Below are positions 1 through 8,752 of a stretch of DNA of 64,000 nt, piece after piece; position 1 is the stretch's first letter, and each line of letters opens with the position of its first letter. The DNA comes from Marinomonas aquimarina. GTDB taxonomy: Bacteria > Pseudomonadota > Gammaproteobacteria > Pseudomonadales > Marinomonadaceae. A program made the position numbers and the translations under genes. The DNA is taken from contig NZ_FLOC01000021.1 in the NCBI RefSeq assembly GCF_900089755.1, forward strand, positions 1-64,000, read 5' to 3'. The notes under the pieces were generated by a model. That model searched no databases, was not told where the DNA came from, and was given only the letters and a program-made list of their open reading frames with translations.

Positions 1-153
1 TTTCTTTGATGACAGATAGATGTTCGATAAGAGTCACGGAATGAAGCCTGTTTGATGAACTAATAAGCGCTACAATACAGGTTTTGGCAGGTTTGAAGCT
101 AGTTCTTCAAAGTATGCTCGCGCCCTGGCCCTAGAGCGGCTTTTTGCTGAAGG

Positions 154-1245
154 TTAGTCTCTAAATTCAGCCGCGATGGCTTTGAATTCCTCTTCCGAAG
201 AAATGAAGGCATCCACCACTTTGGGGTCAAAGTGTTTTCCAGAGCCCTCAAGAATAATGTCTTTTGCTTTTTCGTGACTAAATGGTGGCTTATAAATACG
301 TGCTGAAATCAAAGCATCGTACACGTCCGCGAGCGCCATGATGCGACCAGAAATGGGGATGTCTTCGCCCTTTAAACCTTTCGGATAACCGGTGCCGTCC
401 CATTTTTCGTGGTGACACTCGGAAATTTCACGGGCATAGCGAAGAAATGAGGTTTCGTTTTCGCCCACGGATTCTTGTGCGGCTTTTAAGGCAATCGCAC
501 CTAATGAAGCATGGGTTTTCATGATCTCAAACTCTTCCGGATCTAGTTTACCAGGCTTTAGTAGAATGCTGTCAGGGATGCCCACTTTACCGATGTCATG
601 CAGGGGCGCTGAACGAAACATAAGATCGATATTGTCTTTATTGAGTTCATCTAAGTGGTGCCCATTGCGCATCAAATTGGTAGCCAGTGTTTTGACATAA
701 TATTGCGTACGGCGAATATGGTTGCCGGTTTCGTTATCTCGCGTTTCCGCTAAGGAAGCAAGGGCATGTATGGTGACGTTTTGCGTCAGATATACTTCAC
801 GAGTGCGCTCAGCGATGGTTTGTTCTAATGCTTTATTCTGATTTTCTAATGAAAGCTGCGCTTCCCTTAGTTGCAGAATATTGCGCACACGCGTTAAAAC
901 AATCGCAGGGGAGAATGGCTTGGTAATATAATCGATAGCACCCAGTTGTAAGCCTTTCTCTTCATCATTGTATTCACTCATAGCGGACACAAATATGATG
1001 GGAATGTCTTTGGTCTCAGGGCGTCGTTTTAGAATCTGGCACAGCTCATAGCCGTCCATATCTGGCATCATGATATCCAGCAGAATAAGATCTGGTGTTA
1101 CAACACTTTCAATGCGATCAATAGCTTGCTTGCCATTCTTGGCTACAATAACACGGTAATTATCTTTTAACGTGCCTGATAGAACAGTGATGTTGGCAGG
1201 TTCGTCATCCACCACTAAGATGGTTTTTAAGCCCTGTTCACTCAT
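154..1245 (-). CDS. Response regulator with HD-GYP c-di-GMP phosphodiesterase domain (HnoD-like position)
   Basis: This 363-residue protein has an N-terminal receiver domain (about 8-125, phosphoacceptor D57 in LLDIMMPD), a short coiled-coil linker and a C-terminal HD-GYP domain (about 150-350). The HD pair is H216-D217 in HDIGKVGIPD and the GYP signature is G286-Y287-P288. HHEKWDG and the ALADVYDAL helix are also present, so the metal site looks intact and c-di-GMP hydrolysis is likely. An AGGAG motif sits just before the ATG. It is divergent from an H-NOX gene and its hybrid kinase, so phosphorylation by that kinase is inferred. In Shewanella the HD-GYP partner HnoD is degenerate and acts as an inhibitor; this one is not degenerate. 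Confidence 0.93.
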   Translation of the reverse strand: MSEQGLKTILVVDDEPANITVLSGTLKDNYRVIVAKNGKQAIDRIESVVTPDLILLDIMMPDMDGYELCQILKRRPETKDIPIIFVSAMSEYNDEEKGLQLGAIDYITKPFSPAIVLTRVRNILQLREAQLSLENQNKALEQTIAERTREVYLTQNVTIHALASLAETRDNETGNHIRRTQYYVKTLATNLMRNGHHLDELNKDNIDLMFRSAPLHDIGKVGIPDSILLKPGKLDPEEFEIMKTHASLGAIALKAAQESVGENETSFLRYAREISECHHEKWDGTGYPKGLKGEDIPISGRIMALADVYDALISARIYKPPFSHEKAKDIILEGSGKHFDPKVVDAFISSEEEFKAIAAEFRD

Positions 1246-1400
1246 GTTTGCTCCTCTTGTGCATCAGCCCGCTGTGTTGAGTGCCGTTTACAACGATTAA
1301 CAGTTTATTAACCCTAATGCTATAGCAAATTTATGACTATGTGTTAGCTTCATTAGTACTGTTTTCGTTAACGAAATGTAATCTAAAAGAGAGGGATCCT

Positions 1401-1946
1401 ATGCTAGGCGTAGTTTATATTCAGTTTATGGAAATGATTAAAGAAAAATTCTCAGAAGATGTGTTGGATGATTTATTGGATGAACCATCATTAAGCACGG
1501 GGGGAGCATATACTTCGGTGGGGTATTATGATCACACCGATATTATTAAATTGGTGGTGGCGTTAAGTAAAAAAACTGATATTCCCGTTGATGATCTTGT
1601 GGAAGCTTTTGGTAAGCACCTTTTTGCCGCTTTGATTGATAAATACCCGATGCTGGCAGAGGATAAAACCGATGCCTTGGAAATGCTAGAGTCCGTTGAT
1701 AACTCCATTCATGTTGAAGTACACAAACTCTATCCACAAGCCGAGTTACCAGAGTTCAAATGTATTCGTCTTTCCGACACAAAGCTGCAGATGGTGTACC
1801 GTTCCAAGCGCCCCTTTTCAATATTGGCGCTAGGGTTAATCAAAGGCTGCGCTGAGCACTTTGGTGAGCAACTTACCATCAGTCATCGTAATGCGGACTC
1901 AGATGACATGTTCGAGACACATTTTGATATAGAAAAAGTGGCATGA
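1401..1946 (+). CDS. H-NOX heme nitric-oxide sensor protein
   Basis: A single-domain, cytoplasmic H-NOX protein of 181 residues, the usual size. The heme ligand is H104 in the stretch [11 protein letters not shown], and the Y-x-S-x-R heme-propionate motif is Y133/S135/R137 in [19 protein letters not shown] near residue 35 is a family hallmark. The position matching the O2-stabilising distal tyrosine of Thermoanaerobacter H-NOX appears to be L142, which by family knowledge favours an NO sensor that excludes O2. The ATG at 1401 is chosen because MLGVVYIQF aligns with family N-termini and AGAGAGGGA precedes it; an upstream in-frame GTG at 1341 would add 20 unrelated residues. Its stop overlaps the kinase start by four bases. 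Confidence 0.93.
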   Translation: MLGVVYIQFMEMIKEKFSEDVLDDLLDEPSLSTGGAYTSVGYYDHTDIIKLVVALSKKTDIPVDDLVEAFGKHLFAALIDKYPMLAEDKTDALEMLESVDNSIHVEVHKLYPQAELPEFKCIRLSDTKLQMVYRSKRPFSILALGLIKGCAEHFGEQLTISHRNADSDDMFETHFDIEKVA

Positions 1947-4297
1947 AGGATCAAGAGGAACGTTTACAGCGTCGTTTAGAACGGGAAAAAAGGTCCCGGC
2001 TGGAAGCTGAAAACCTGCTCGAAAAGAAAGCGACCGAGCTATACCAGTTAAACAACCACTTGCAAGAAATGGTGTTAAAACAAGAGGAGCTTGTCAAAGA
2101 ACGTACCATGGAATTGCAGGAGGCGCTGGAAGCCGCCGAAAATGCCAATCGTCATAAAAGTTATTTTTTGGCCAATATGAGCCATGAAATACGTACCCCT
2201 ATGAACGGCATCATTGGCCTAGGTCACCTGCTTCAGGACACGACGCTTGATCATCAGCAACGGGATTGCTTAAATAAAATCCAATCTTCAGCCAACAGCC
2301 TGTTGGTCATTATCAATGACATCTTAGACTTTTCGAAAATCGAATCGGGCCAGTTGCAAATGGATCCGCAAGAGTTTCTGTTGGATCATGTATTGCGTGA
2401 TGTCTACGATGTGAATCATCTTAATGCCTACAAGAAGGGCATTGAGCTTTTCATCGATTACGATTTTGACTTGCCCAGAGTGTTATTGGGGGACTCGGTA
2501 CGCATTACTCAAGTGCTGACCAATCTGGTCAATAATGCGGTTAAGTTTACCCGCCACGGTAGTGTCTTGGTCACCGTGCGCATGCTTAGTCTGCTTGATA
2601 ATAATGTGACCTTGGAGTTTTGCGTCAAGGATAGCGGTATTGGCATGTCTGAGGATGTGCTGAAGGGGCTTTTTCAACCTTTTACTCAGGCGGATGCCTC
2701 GACCAGTCGTAGCTACGGCGGCACGGGGCTGGGCTTATCTATTTGTAAGCAATTGATCGACATTATGTCAGGCTCTATCAAGGTAGAGAGTCAAGCTGGT
2801 GTTGGTTCCAGCTTCACCGTGCAGTTGGCCTTGCCTGTGTCTGAAAAAAGGCTTGGTAAACTGACCGTTGAAGGGGTTAAACAAATCAGCCTATTTGCCA
2901 AAGATAAGGCATTGCCACGTTCTTACAGCAGTTTAAAAGCTGATTTAGTGTATCAATCGGCACAGGATGACCACTTTCCTAACATGTCAGCATTGCAGGA
3001 TTGCCAGTTGCACCTTGTAGATGCTCGACAGATACCGTCCGAGCGTTTAGATGATTGGTTGTCACAACTTGGTTCTTTAACCAACCAGGCTGGTGTCATT
3101 GTCATGGCGGATCAGCAGGAAAAGCAGCGGCTGCAGGATAAATTTACCTATCCCATGCATTTTTTAACCAATCTATGCACGCCGGAAGGCCTGCTTAGAG
3201 CCGTCACCAATTATCTGTCTGGCTCGAAAGAAGCGGTGACTACTCGCTCAAGAGAGGATACACAAATAAACAATACGGGTCATAAAATACTGCTGGCAGA
3301 AGACAATCCTATCAATATGATGATTGCTACCGGCCTCATTGAAAAAATTGGTTTTGAAGTATTGCCAGCAACGAATGGCCAAGAGGTGATTGAGTTATTA
3401 GAGCAAAACGAAGTCAGCCTCATCCTAATGGATCTGCAGATGCCTATTATGGATGGTTTTAAGGCAACTGAAGTTATTCGTCAGTCACCAGATTACCAGC
3501 AGTTGCCGATTATCGCTCTCACGGCCCATGCCATGGTAGGAGATAGTGATCGCAGTATCAAAGCGGGCATGAATGACCATCTGACGAAACCGATTGACCC
3601 GAACGCGCTCAAGGAGATGCTGTTTAAATGGTGTATGTCATCACGTGATCGTTTAGAGCTGCCTGATTCTGAACAAGGTCCGATGAATTTGCCTGATGCA
3701 TTGCCAGGACTGGATTTGAAAGCGGCATTACAGAGAATACCCGGTGGCTTGCCACAGTATCTTGACTTATGGGGACGCTTTAAACGCAAGTACCCTGCGT
3801 TAAATGCGCAAATCAAAGAGCTATTTATCAACGAGGATCGTGAAAGCCTTCGTTTTATTGGTCATGATCTGCGGGGTATCTTCAGTAACCTCGGTGCGCT
3901 CAATCTCTTGGTCACCGCTCAAGAAATTGAAAACAGTCCCCATTTAACGGATCAATACCTAGCAGCCCTGTCACAAAGGTTGGACGGCCAGTTAGAAGAG
4001 TTGGAACAAAGTCTGTCGTTGTTACGTCAGTTGCAAGGAGAGGTGCAAAGCGAAACGGCAGCCTTAACTCATGGCAAAAGCTTAATTCCCTTATTGCAAA
4101 AAGTCATTGAGCTGGCCGAACGAGGCGATGCTGAGGCATTGGGGTATATTTCTGAGCTTGGTAAGTATGAGTTAGAAGCGCCTTTGCAAGTGCGTCTTAA
4201 GCTTTTGTTACAGCAACTGGACGATTATGAGCTATCCGATGCGGCACAAGTGGCAGCCCTTCTACTAGACGACATACGTGCCCAAGCTTCCCATTGA
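1943..4297 (+). CDS. Hybrid sensor histidine kinase with receiver and HPt domains, partner of H-NOX (HnoK-like)
   Basis: A 784-residue cytoplasmic kinase with no membrane segment and no recognisable sensor domain. The order is an N-terminal coiled coil (about 1-70), HisKA with H81 in [11 protein letters not shown], an HATPase domain (about 190-305, with a GTGLGLSI motif), a degenerate middle region, a receiver with D497 in LILMDLQMP, and an HPt domain with H641 in GHDLRG. A helical C-terminal tail of roughly 90 residues follows. The lack of its own sensor and the ATGA overlap with the H-NOX gene suggest it is controlled in trans by the heme protein, as for HnoK of Shewanella and Vibrio. The extra receiver and HPt imply a phosphorelay, probably to the divergent HD-GYP regulator. 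Confidence 0.92.
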   Translation: MKDQEERLQRRLEREKRSRLEAENLLEKKATELYQLNNHLQEMVLKQEELVKERTMELQEALEAAENANRHKSYFLANMSHEIRTPMNGIIGLGHLLQDTTLDHQQRDCLNKIQSSANSLLVIINDILDFSKIESGQLQMDPQEFLLDHVLRDVYDVNHLNAYKKGIELFIDYDFDLPRVLLGDSVRITQVLTNLVNNAVKFTRHGSVLVTVRMLSLLDNNVTLEFCVKDSGIGMSEDVLKGLFQPFTQADASTSRSYGGTGLGLSICKQLIDIMSGSIKVESQAGVGSSFTVQLALPVSEKRLGKLTVEGVKQISLFAKDKALPRSYSSLKADLVYQSAQDDHFPNMSALQDCQLHLVDARQIPSERLDDWLSQLGSLTNQAGVIVMADQQEKQRLQDKFTYPMHFLTNLCTPEGLLRAVTNYLSGSKEAVTTRSREDTQINNTGHKILLAEDNPINMMIATGLIEKIGFEVLPATNGQEVIELLEQNEVSLILMDLQMPIMDGFKATEVIRQSPDYQQLPIIALTAHAMVGDSDRSIKAGMNDHLTKPIDPNALKEMLFKWCMSSRDRLELPDSEQGPMNLPDALPGLDLKAALQRIPGGLPQYLDLWGRFKRKYPALNAQIKELFINEDRESLRFIGHDLRGIFSNLGALNLLVTAQEIENSPHLTDQYLAALSQRLDGQLEELEQSLSLLRQLQGEVQSETAALTHGKSLIPLLQKVIELAERGDAEALGYISELGKYELEAPLQVRLKLLLQQLDDYELSDAAQVAALLLDDIRAQASH

Positions 4298-4400
4298 AGG
4301 GGCTTATCTAAATACTCTTCAAGTAGTCAGTTGTGATGGTGCTTTGCGATAGAGAACGACTAGCATCATAAGTAGAAGCTTTGTTAAAGGTGTATGTGCT

Positions 4401-5348
4401 ATGAAGATTGCTGTGTTAGATGATTATCAAAATGTGGTACCAGAGCTGAGCTGCTTTAGCATGTTGGCGCAGCAAGAGGTGCTGGTATTGAATTACACCT
4501 ATGCGGAAGATGTGCTTGCTCGTAAATTGCATGATGTGGAAGCCATTGTTCTGATTCGTGAACGTACGGTGATCACCGAATCCTTGCTGCAAAAACTCCC
4601 TAATTTAAAACTCATTAGCCAGACCGGTAAAGTGAGTAATCATATCGATGTGGCATTATGTCAGCGCTACGGCGTGACGGTGCTGGAAGGTGTTGGCTCG
4701 CCTGTGGCACCCTCAGAGCTAACCTGGGCGTTGATTATGTCAGCGTCACGTCATATCCCGGCTTATTCCAGTAATATGCGTGCAGACCAATGGCAAGACT
4801 CTGGACAGCTTGGCTTGGGTCGAACGCTGAAAGGGCTTACCTTAGGGATTTGGGGCTACGGTAAAATTGGCCAACAGATTGCACGTTACGCCAAAGCTTT
4901 TGATATGCATGTATTGGTGTGGGGCAGTGATGCGTCGCGCCAACAGGCGGTTGAAGATGGCTACCGTGCCGCGGATTCGAAACCAGACTTTTTTAGTCAC
5001 GCAGATGTGATCAGCCTACATCTACGTTTAAATGATGTCACACGTGCTTGCGTCACGGCGGACGACTTGGCCTTGATGAAAGAGGATGCGCTATTCGTTA
5101 ATACCAGTCGTGCGGAGTTGATAGAGCCTTATGCATTGTTTGAGGCGCTGCGTCATCACCCAAGACGTCAGGCGGCTGTCGATGTGTTCGATGTAGAGCC
5201 GGCACTGTTAGAGAATGAGCCACTGTTGACTCTGGATAATGTGACGGCAACCCCCCATATTGGCTATGTCGAGAAAAACAGCTACGAGCTGTATTTCAGC
5301 GTTGCGTTTGAAAATATAATCAAATGGCAGGCAAGCAACACAAACTAG
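4401..5348 (+). CDS. D-2-hydroxyacid dehydrogenase family protein (phosphoglycerate dehydrogenase-like)
   Basis: A 315-residue NAD-dependent dehydrogenase of the D-isomer-specific 2-hydroxyacid family. The nucleotide-binding loop is GYGKIG (about residue 155). The catalytic Arg, Glu and His are seen in NTSRAEL, DVFDVEP and TPHIGYVE. It opens with MKIAVLDDYQ, typical of the branch often annotated as phosphoglycerate dehydrogenase-like, but it lacks the C-terminal ACT domain of biosynthetic SerA. A role in serine synthesis is therefore unlikely and the substrate is unknown. It is monocistronic, converging on the TetR gene. Confidence 0.88.
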   Translation: MKIAVLDDYQNVVPELSCFSMLAQQEVLVLNYTYAEDVLARKLHDVEAIVLIRERTVITESLLQKLPNLKLISQTGKVSNHIDVALCQRYGVTVLEGVGSPVAPSELTWALIMSASRHIPAYSSNMRADQWQDSGQLGLGRTLKGLTLGIWGYGKIGQQIARYAKAFDMHVLVWGSDASRQQAVEDGYRAADSKPDFFSHADVISLHLRLNDVTRACVTADDLALMKEDALFVNTSRAELIEPYALFEALRHHPRRQAAVDVFDVEPALLENEPLLTLDNVTATPHIGYVEKNSYELYFSVAFENIIKWQASNTN

Positions 5349-5436
5349 AGATGAATTGATAAAATAAGTAATTTATTTATGAAACTACTCGTTGGAGCGT
5401 TTGACCCCATGCAAAGAACAAGACTAGTTTAGTTAC

Positions 5437-6069
5437 TCAAATCGCTTGATAACCATGCTTATGGTAAAAGCGCTCGAGCTCATTGTCTTTGGGGTAGGTA
5501 CCTGTAAAGGTGTTGACGTATTCCGATATGCGTTGCATTCGTTGTGCCAGTGACTCTTCGGTTTGCATCGAAATGTAGCCGATTTGCACCAAATAGATGG
5601 TTCTAGCGTGGACATCGGCTTGTATATCATTAAAGCCATAGCGCTTTAGCATATTGGCAAGGGCGGTTAGTCGTTGGCTGTCTGCCTGTCGTACTTCCTC
5701 TTGGATGCTCTTTGACTGCAGTGACCAGCTACGGATGGCGAACTCAAGCTTGGAATCAAACAATGACTGGTCAATCCAGCAATCAAATACGTTTAACGTA
5801 GCCTCAGCAAGAGAGTCTGCATAGGCCGTGGTTTGCTTAACAAGGCTGCCTGTATTCTTTTCTTTCCAGCTTTCTACTAACGCCGACAGAAGTGCCTCAC
5901 GATCGCTAAAAAACCAATAGAAGCTGGTACGAGACAGTCCAAGCCGTTTTGCGAGTGTGGCGATTTTAACCCCATCCACCCCTGACTCTAGCAGTATCTC
6001 AGTAGCCGCTTGGAACCATAGCTCGGGGGAGCCGCGCCAACCAGATTCATTGTGTGTGGTTTTTTTCAT
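5437..6069 (-). CDS. TetR family transcriptional regulator
   Basis: A 210-residue regulator with an N-terminal TetR helix-turn-helix (about 18-65), seen in the run from ATEILLESG through LAKRLGLSRTSFYWFFSDRE. The C-terminal ligand-binding part has no recognisable ligand signature. It is divergent from the large flavin oxidoreductase at 6271, with a 201 bp shared upstream region holding two short perfect palindromes, so it probably represses that gene and itself. The effector is unknown, perhaps the oxidoreductase substrate or an N-methylated amine. Confidence 0.9.
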   Translation of the reverse strand: MKKTTHNESGWRGSPELWFQAATEILLESGVDGVKIATLAKRLGLSRTSFYWFFSDREALLSALVESWKEKNTGSLVKQTTAYADSLAEATLNVFDCWIDQSLFDSKLEFAIRSWSLQSKSIQEEVRQADSQRLTALANMLKRYGFNDIQADVHARTIYLVQIGYISMQTEESLAQRMQRISEYVNTFTGTYPKDNELERFYHKHGYQAI

Positions 6070-6138
6070 CCTAACCTCGGATTTGTTTAAGAAGAAAGTG
6101 TACTGCTGTGTTGTTACTTAAAACAAGTTAATCAAGGT

Positions 6139-6179
6139 TATGTACATACCTGTAAAATGAAATTGACACCTCTGTACAG
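6139..6179. promoter_or_regulatory. Candidate TetR operators (paired GTAC palindromes)
   Basis: Two perfect palindromes, TATGTACATA (6139-6148) and CTGTACAG (6172-6179), share a TGTACA core and have centres 32 bp apart, about three helical turns, in the divergent TetR/oxidoreductase promoter region. The palindromes are seen directly; operator function is inferred. Confidence 0.4.
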
Positions 6180-6270
6180 TTGATTCTAGACTGCTTTCAG
6201 TTTGATGAATAATTAAACAGACAGTAAAGACAAGTCGAGTGAACTAAACCATGCTAACAGGAGTGCGCTT

Positions 6271-8310
6271 GTGTCCAACGATCCGTTACTGCAGCCTTAT
6301 CAACTAAAACATCTGACGTTACGCAACCGTATTATTATGACGGCCCATGAACCGGCCTACCCAGAAGACGGTATGCCGAAAAACCGTTATCGTGCTTACC
6401 ACGCGGAACGTGCTAAGGGCGGTGTTGCCATGACTATGACGGCGGGCTCGGCAGCGGTTTCCAAGGACAGCCCACCAGCCTTTAATAACCTATTAGTCTA
6501 CAAAGACGAAGTGGTGCCGTATCTGCAAGACTTAACCGACGCTGTGCATGAGCAGGGTGCGGCGATCATGATTCAATTGACCCACTTAGGTCGCCGAACC
6601 CGTTGGGATAATGGTCATTGGCTCCCTGTGGTGACACCTTCTCACCATCGTGAACCTGCCCATCGCGCTTTTCCAAAGAAAATTGAAGATTGGGATATTG
6701 AGCGCATTATCAAAGATTACGCGGATGCTGCTGAGCGTATGAAAGCGGGTGGCATGGATGGCATTGAGTTGGAGGCTTACGGCCATTTGATGGATCAGTT
6801 TTGGTCACCGTTAACCAATGAGCTGGACGGACCTTACGGTGGCTCTTTGGACAACCGCATGCGTTTTACATTTGATGTGCTGAGTGCCATGCGTCAACGG
6901 GTGGGTCCTGATTTTATTATTGGTATGCGTTACACCGCTGATGAACTGTCGGCACGCGGCCTCTCTAGTGAAGATGGCTTGGAGATCACCAGACGACTTG
7001 AAGCAAGCGGCATGGTGGATTTTTTAAATGTGATTCGGGGTCGTATCGATACCGATGCGGCGTTAACGGATGTGATTCCGATCCAGGGCATGACCAATAA
7101 TCCGCACTTAGAGTTTGTGGGTGAGGTTCGTGCCTCGACCAATTTGCCGGTTATGCATGCAGCAAAAATCCCCGATGTGGCAACGGCACGTTACGCAATT
7201 TCGGCGGGCAAAGTGGATTTGGTGGGCATGACCCGTGCTCACATGACCGACCCACACATTGTGCGCAAAATCATCGAAAAGCGTGAGCACGAGATTCGTC
7301 CCTGTGTCGGAGCCAACTATTGCTTGGATCGTATCTATCAAGGTGGCGCGGCGTTTTGTATTCATAACGCAGCCACCGGCCGTGAAGAGTTTATGCCGCA
7401 TGAAATTGCTAAAGCCGATGTGCGCAAAAAAGTTGTGATCGTTGGCGCCGGCCCAGGCGGTCTGGAGGCGGCTAGGGTAGCAGGTGAGCGGGGCCATGAG
7501 GTGGTGGTCTTGGAAGCGGCAGATCAGCCCGGTGGCCAAATTCGCTTAACGGCCTTGAGCCCCCGTCGCAAAGAAATGATGTCAATCATCGACTGGCGTA
7601 TGGAGCAGTGCCAACGCTTAGGCGTGCAATTCAAGTTTAACACCTATGCTGAGCGTGAAGAGGTGGAGGCAGAAAATCCTGATGTGGTCATCATTGCGAC
7701 GGGGGGATTACCTCATACCGAGATCTTAGCTCAAGGTAATGAGCATCTGGTTTCCAGCTGGGACATTATTATGGGCGATGTGAAGCCGAAACATAATGTC
7801 TTGGTATATGACGATGCGGGTGACCATGCCGGTTTACAAGCTGCTGAGATCATAGCTAAAACCGGTGCCAAGGTCGAAATCATGACGCCCGATCGAGCGT
7901 TTGCCCCTGAAGTCATGGGCATGAACCTGGTTCCCTATATGCGCTCACTGCAAACCCTTGATACAAGGTTTACCGTCACCTACCGTTTACAGGCGGTTGA
8001 AAAGGAGGGTGATCAATTTAAAGCTTATATCAGCAGTGATTACCTTAGTGGTGTCTTAAAAGAGGCTTATTACGATCAAATTGTGGTAAACCACGGCATC
8101 TTGCCCATGGACGAGTTGTATTTTGACCTTAAAGCGCTGTCTAGCAATGGTGGTGAGGTGAATTATGATGACCTAACCACAGGGCAATCTCAGACGGTGC
8201 AACGCAATCTAGGTGCGAGCTTTCAACTATTTCGAATCGGCGATGCCGTGTCAACGCGCAATACCCACGCTGCGATCTATGACGCTTTAAGACTTATGAA
8301 GGATATATAG
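6271..8310 (+). CDS. FMN/FAD/Fe-S NADH:flavin oxidoreductase (dienoyl-CoA reductase / amine demethylase superfamily)
   Basis: A 679-residue enzyme with an Old Yellow Enzyme-type FMN barrel (about 1-340), an Fe-S segment and a C-terminal FAD/NAD(P)-binding region (GAGPGGLEAARVAGERG near 392). It resembles the N-methylproline, dimethylglycine and stachydrine demethylase branch (DgcA/StcD-type) more than FadH, judged by the segment CVGANYCLDRIYQGG. Only three cysteines are clear there (C-x5-C-x11-C), whereas FadH-type proteins have C-x2-C-x3-C-x11-C. The likely role is oxidative demethylation of a methylated amine or proline betaine, but the substrate is inferred. The start is GTG, with CAGGAG just upstream; the nearby ATG at 6251 is out of frame. 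The divergent TetR gene probably regulates it. Confidence 0.85.
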   Translation: MSNDPLLQPYQLKHLTLRNRIIMTAHEPAYPEDGMPKNRYRAYHAERAKGGVAMTMTAGSAAVSKDSPPAFNNLLVYKDEVVPYLQDLTDAVHEQGAAIMIQLTHLGRRTRWDNGHWLPVVTPSHHREPAHRAFPKKIEDWDIERIIKDYADAAERMKAGGMDGIELEAYGHLMDQFWSPLTNELDGPYGGSLDNRMRFTFDVLSAMRQRVGPDFIIGMRYTADELSARGLSSEDGLEITRRLEASGMVDFLNVIRGRIDTDAALTDVIPIQGMTNNPHLEFVGEVRASTNLPVMHAAKIPDVATARYAISAGKVDLVGMTRAHMTDPHIVRKIIEKREHEIRPCVGANYCLDRIYQGGAAFCIHNAATGREEFMPHEIAKADVRKKVVIVGAGPGGLEAARVAGERGHEVVVLEAADQPGGQIRLTALSPRRKEMMSIIDWRMEQCQRLGVQFKFNTYAEREEVEAENPDVVIIATGGLPHTEILAQGNEHLVSSWDIIMGDVKPKHNVLVYDDAGDHAGLQAAEIIAKTGAKVEIMTPDRAFAPEVMGMNLVPYMRSLQTLDTRFTVTYRLQAVEKEGDQFKAYISSDYLSGVLKEAYYDQIVVNHGILPMDELYFDLKALSSNGGEVNYDDLTTGQSQTVQRNLGASFQLFRIGDAVSTRNTHAAIYDALRLMKDI

Positions 8311-8358
8311 GCTTAGCGTGATTCTGTTCGGCATACAGTAGGGGGACTGTGTCATGTT

Positions 8359-8387
8359 AGCGTGCTGGATAAGCGCGCTTTTTTTAT
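8359..8387 (+). terminator. Rho-independent terminator after the flavin oxidoreductase
   Basis: AGCGTGCT and AGCGCGCT form an eight-pair stem with one G-U around a five-base loop, followed by seven T residues. Confidence 0.8.
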
Positions 8388-8752
8388 TTCTAGACTATGC
8401 CTCTAATGAGGTTATTTTGTGTAAGCTATTCTTGCATCCGGCAATATAGATTTTTCTATTTTAATTAAAGCAATAACTTAGCCAGTGTTTGGCTAGTTCT
8501 ATAAGTTAAATTAATGATTCTGAAAAGAAACTGTAAGAATTTGACCGAGTTGTAATATTTCTTAAATTAGAAAACAGTTATTATTGTTTACGGAATATCA
8601 CAAAAAAACTCCCATTGTAAAGATATGTAATCAATGGCGTTTGTTGCATTTCCAGTAGGGGACAATCACAAAAACATCAAGCCTCTTATTCTTATAAATT
8701 GATAGCAATTAAGAATGATTGCTATTTGAATAAAATCTGTCAGGGTAAAAAA
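8388..8752. other. AT-rich intergenic region upstream of the chemoreceptor
   Basis: About 365 bp without a convincing reading frame. It is AT-rich and holds a small inverted repeat (TAGCCA with TGGCTA, around 8481-8497). It presumably carries the promoter of the chemoreceptor gene. I could not pick a clear sigma-70 or sigma-28 motif. Confidence 0.5.

Noticed and set aside
1-153. Possible gene end or RNA at the left edge
   Set aside because: No frame, hairpin or motif could be supported in these 153 bases.
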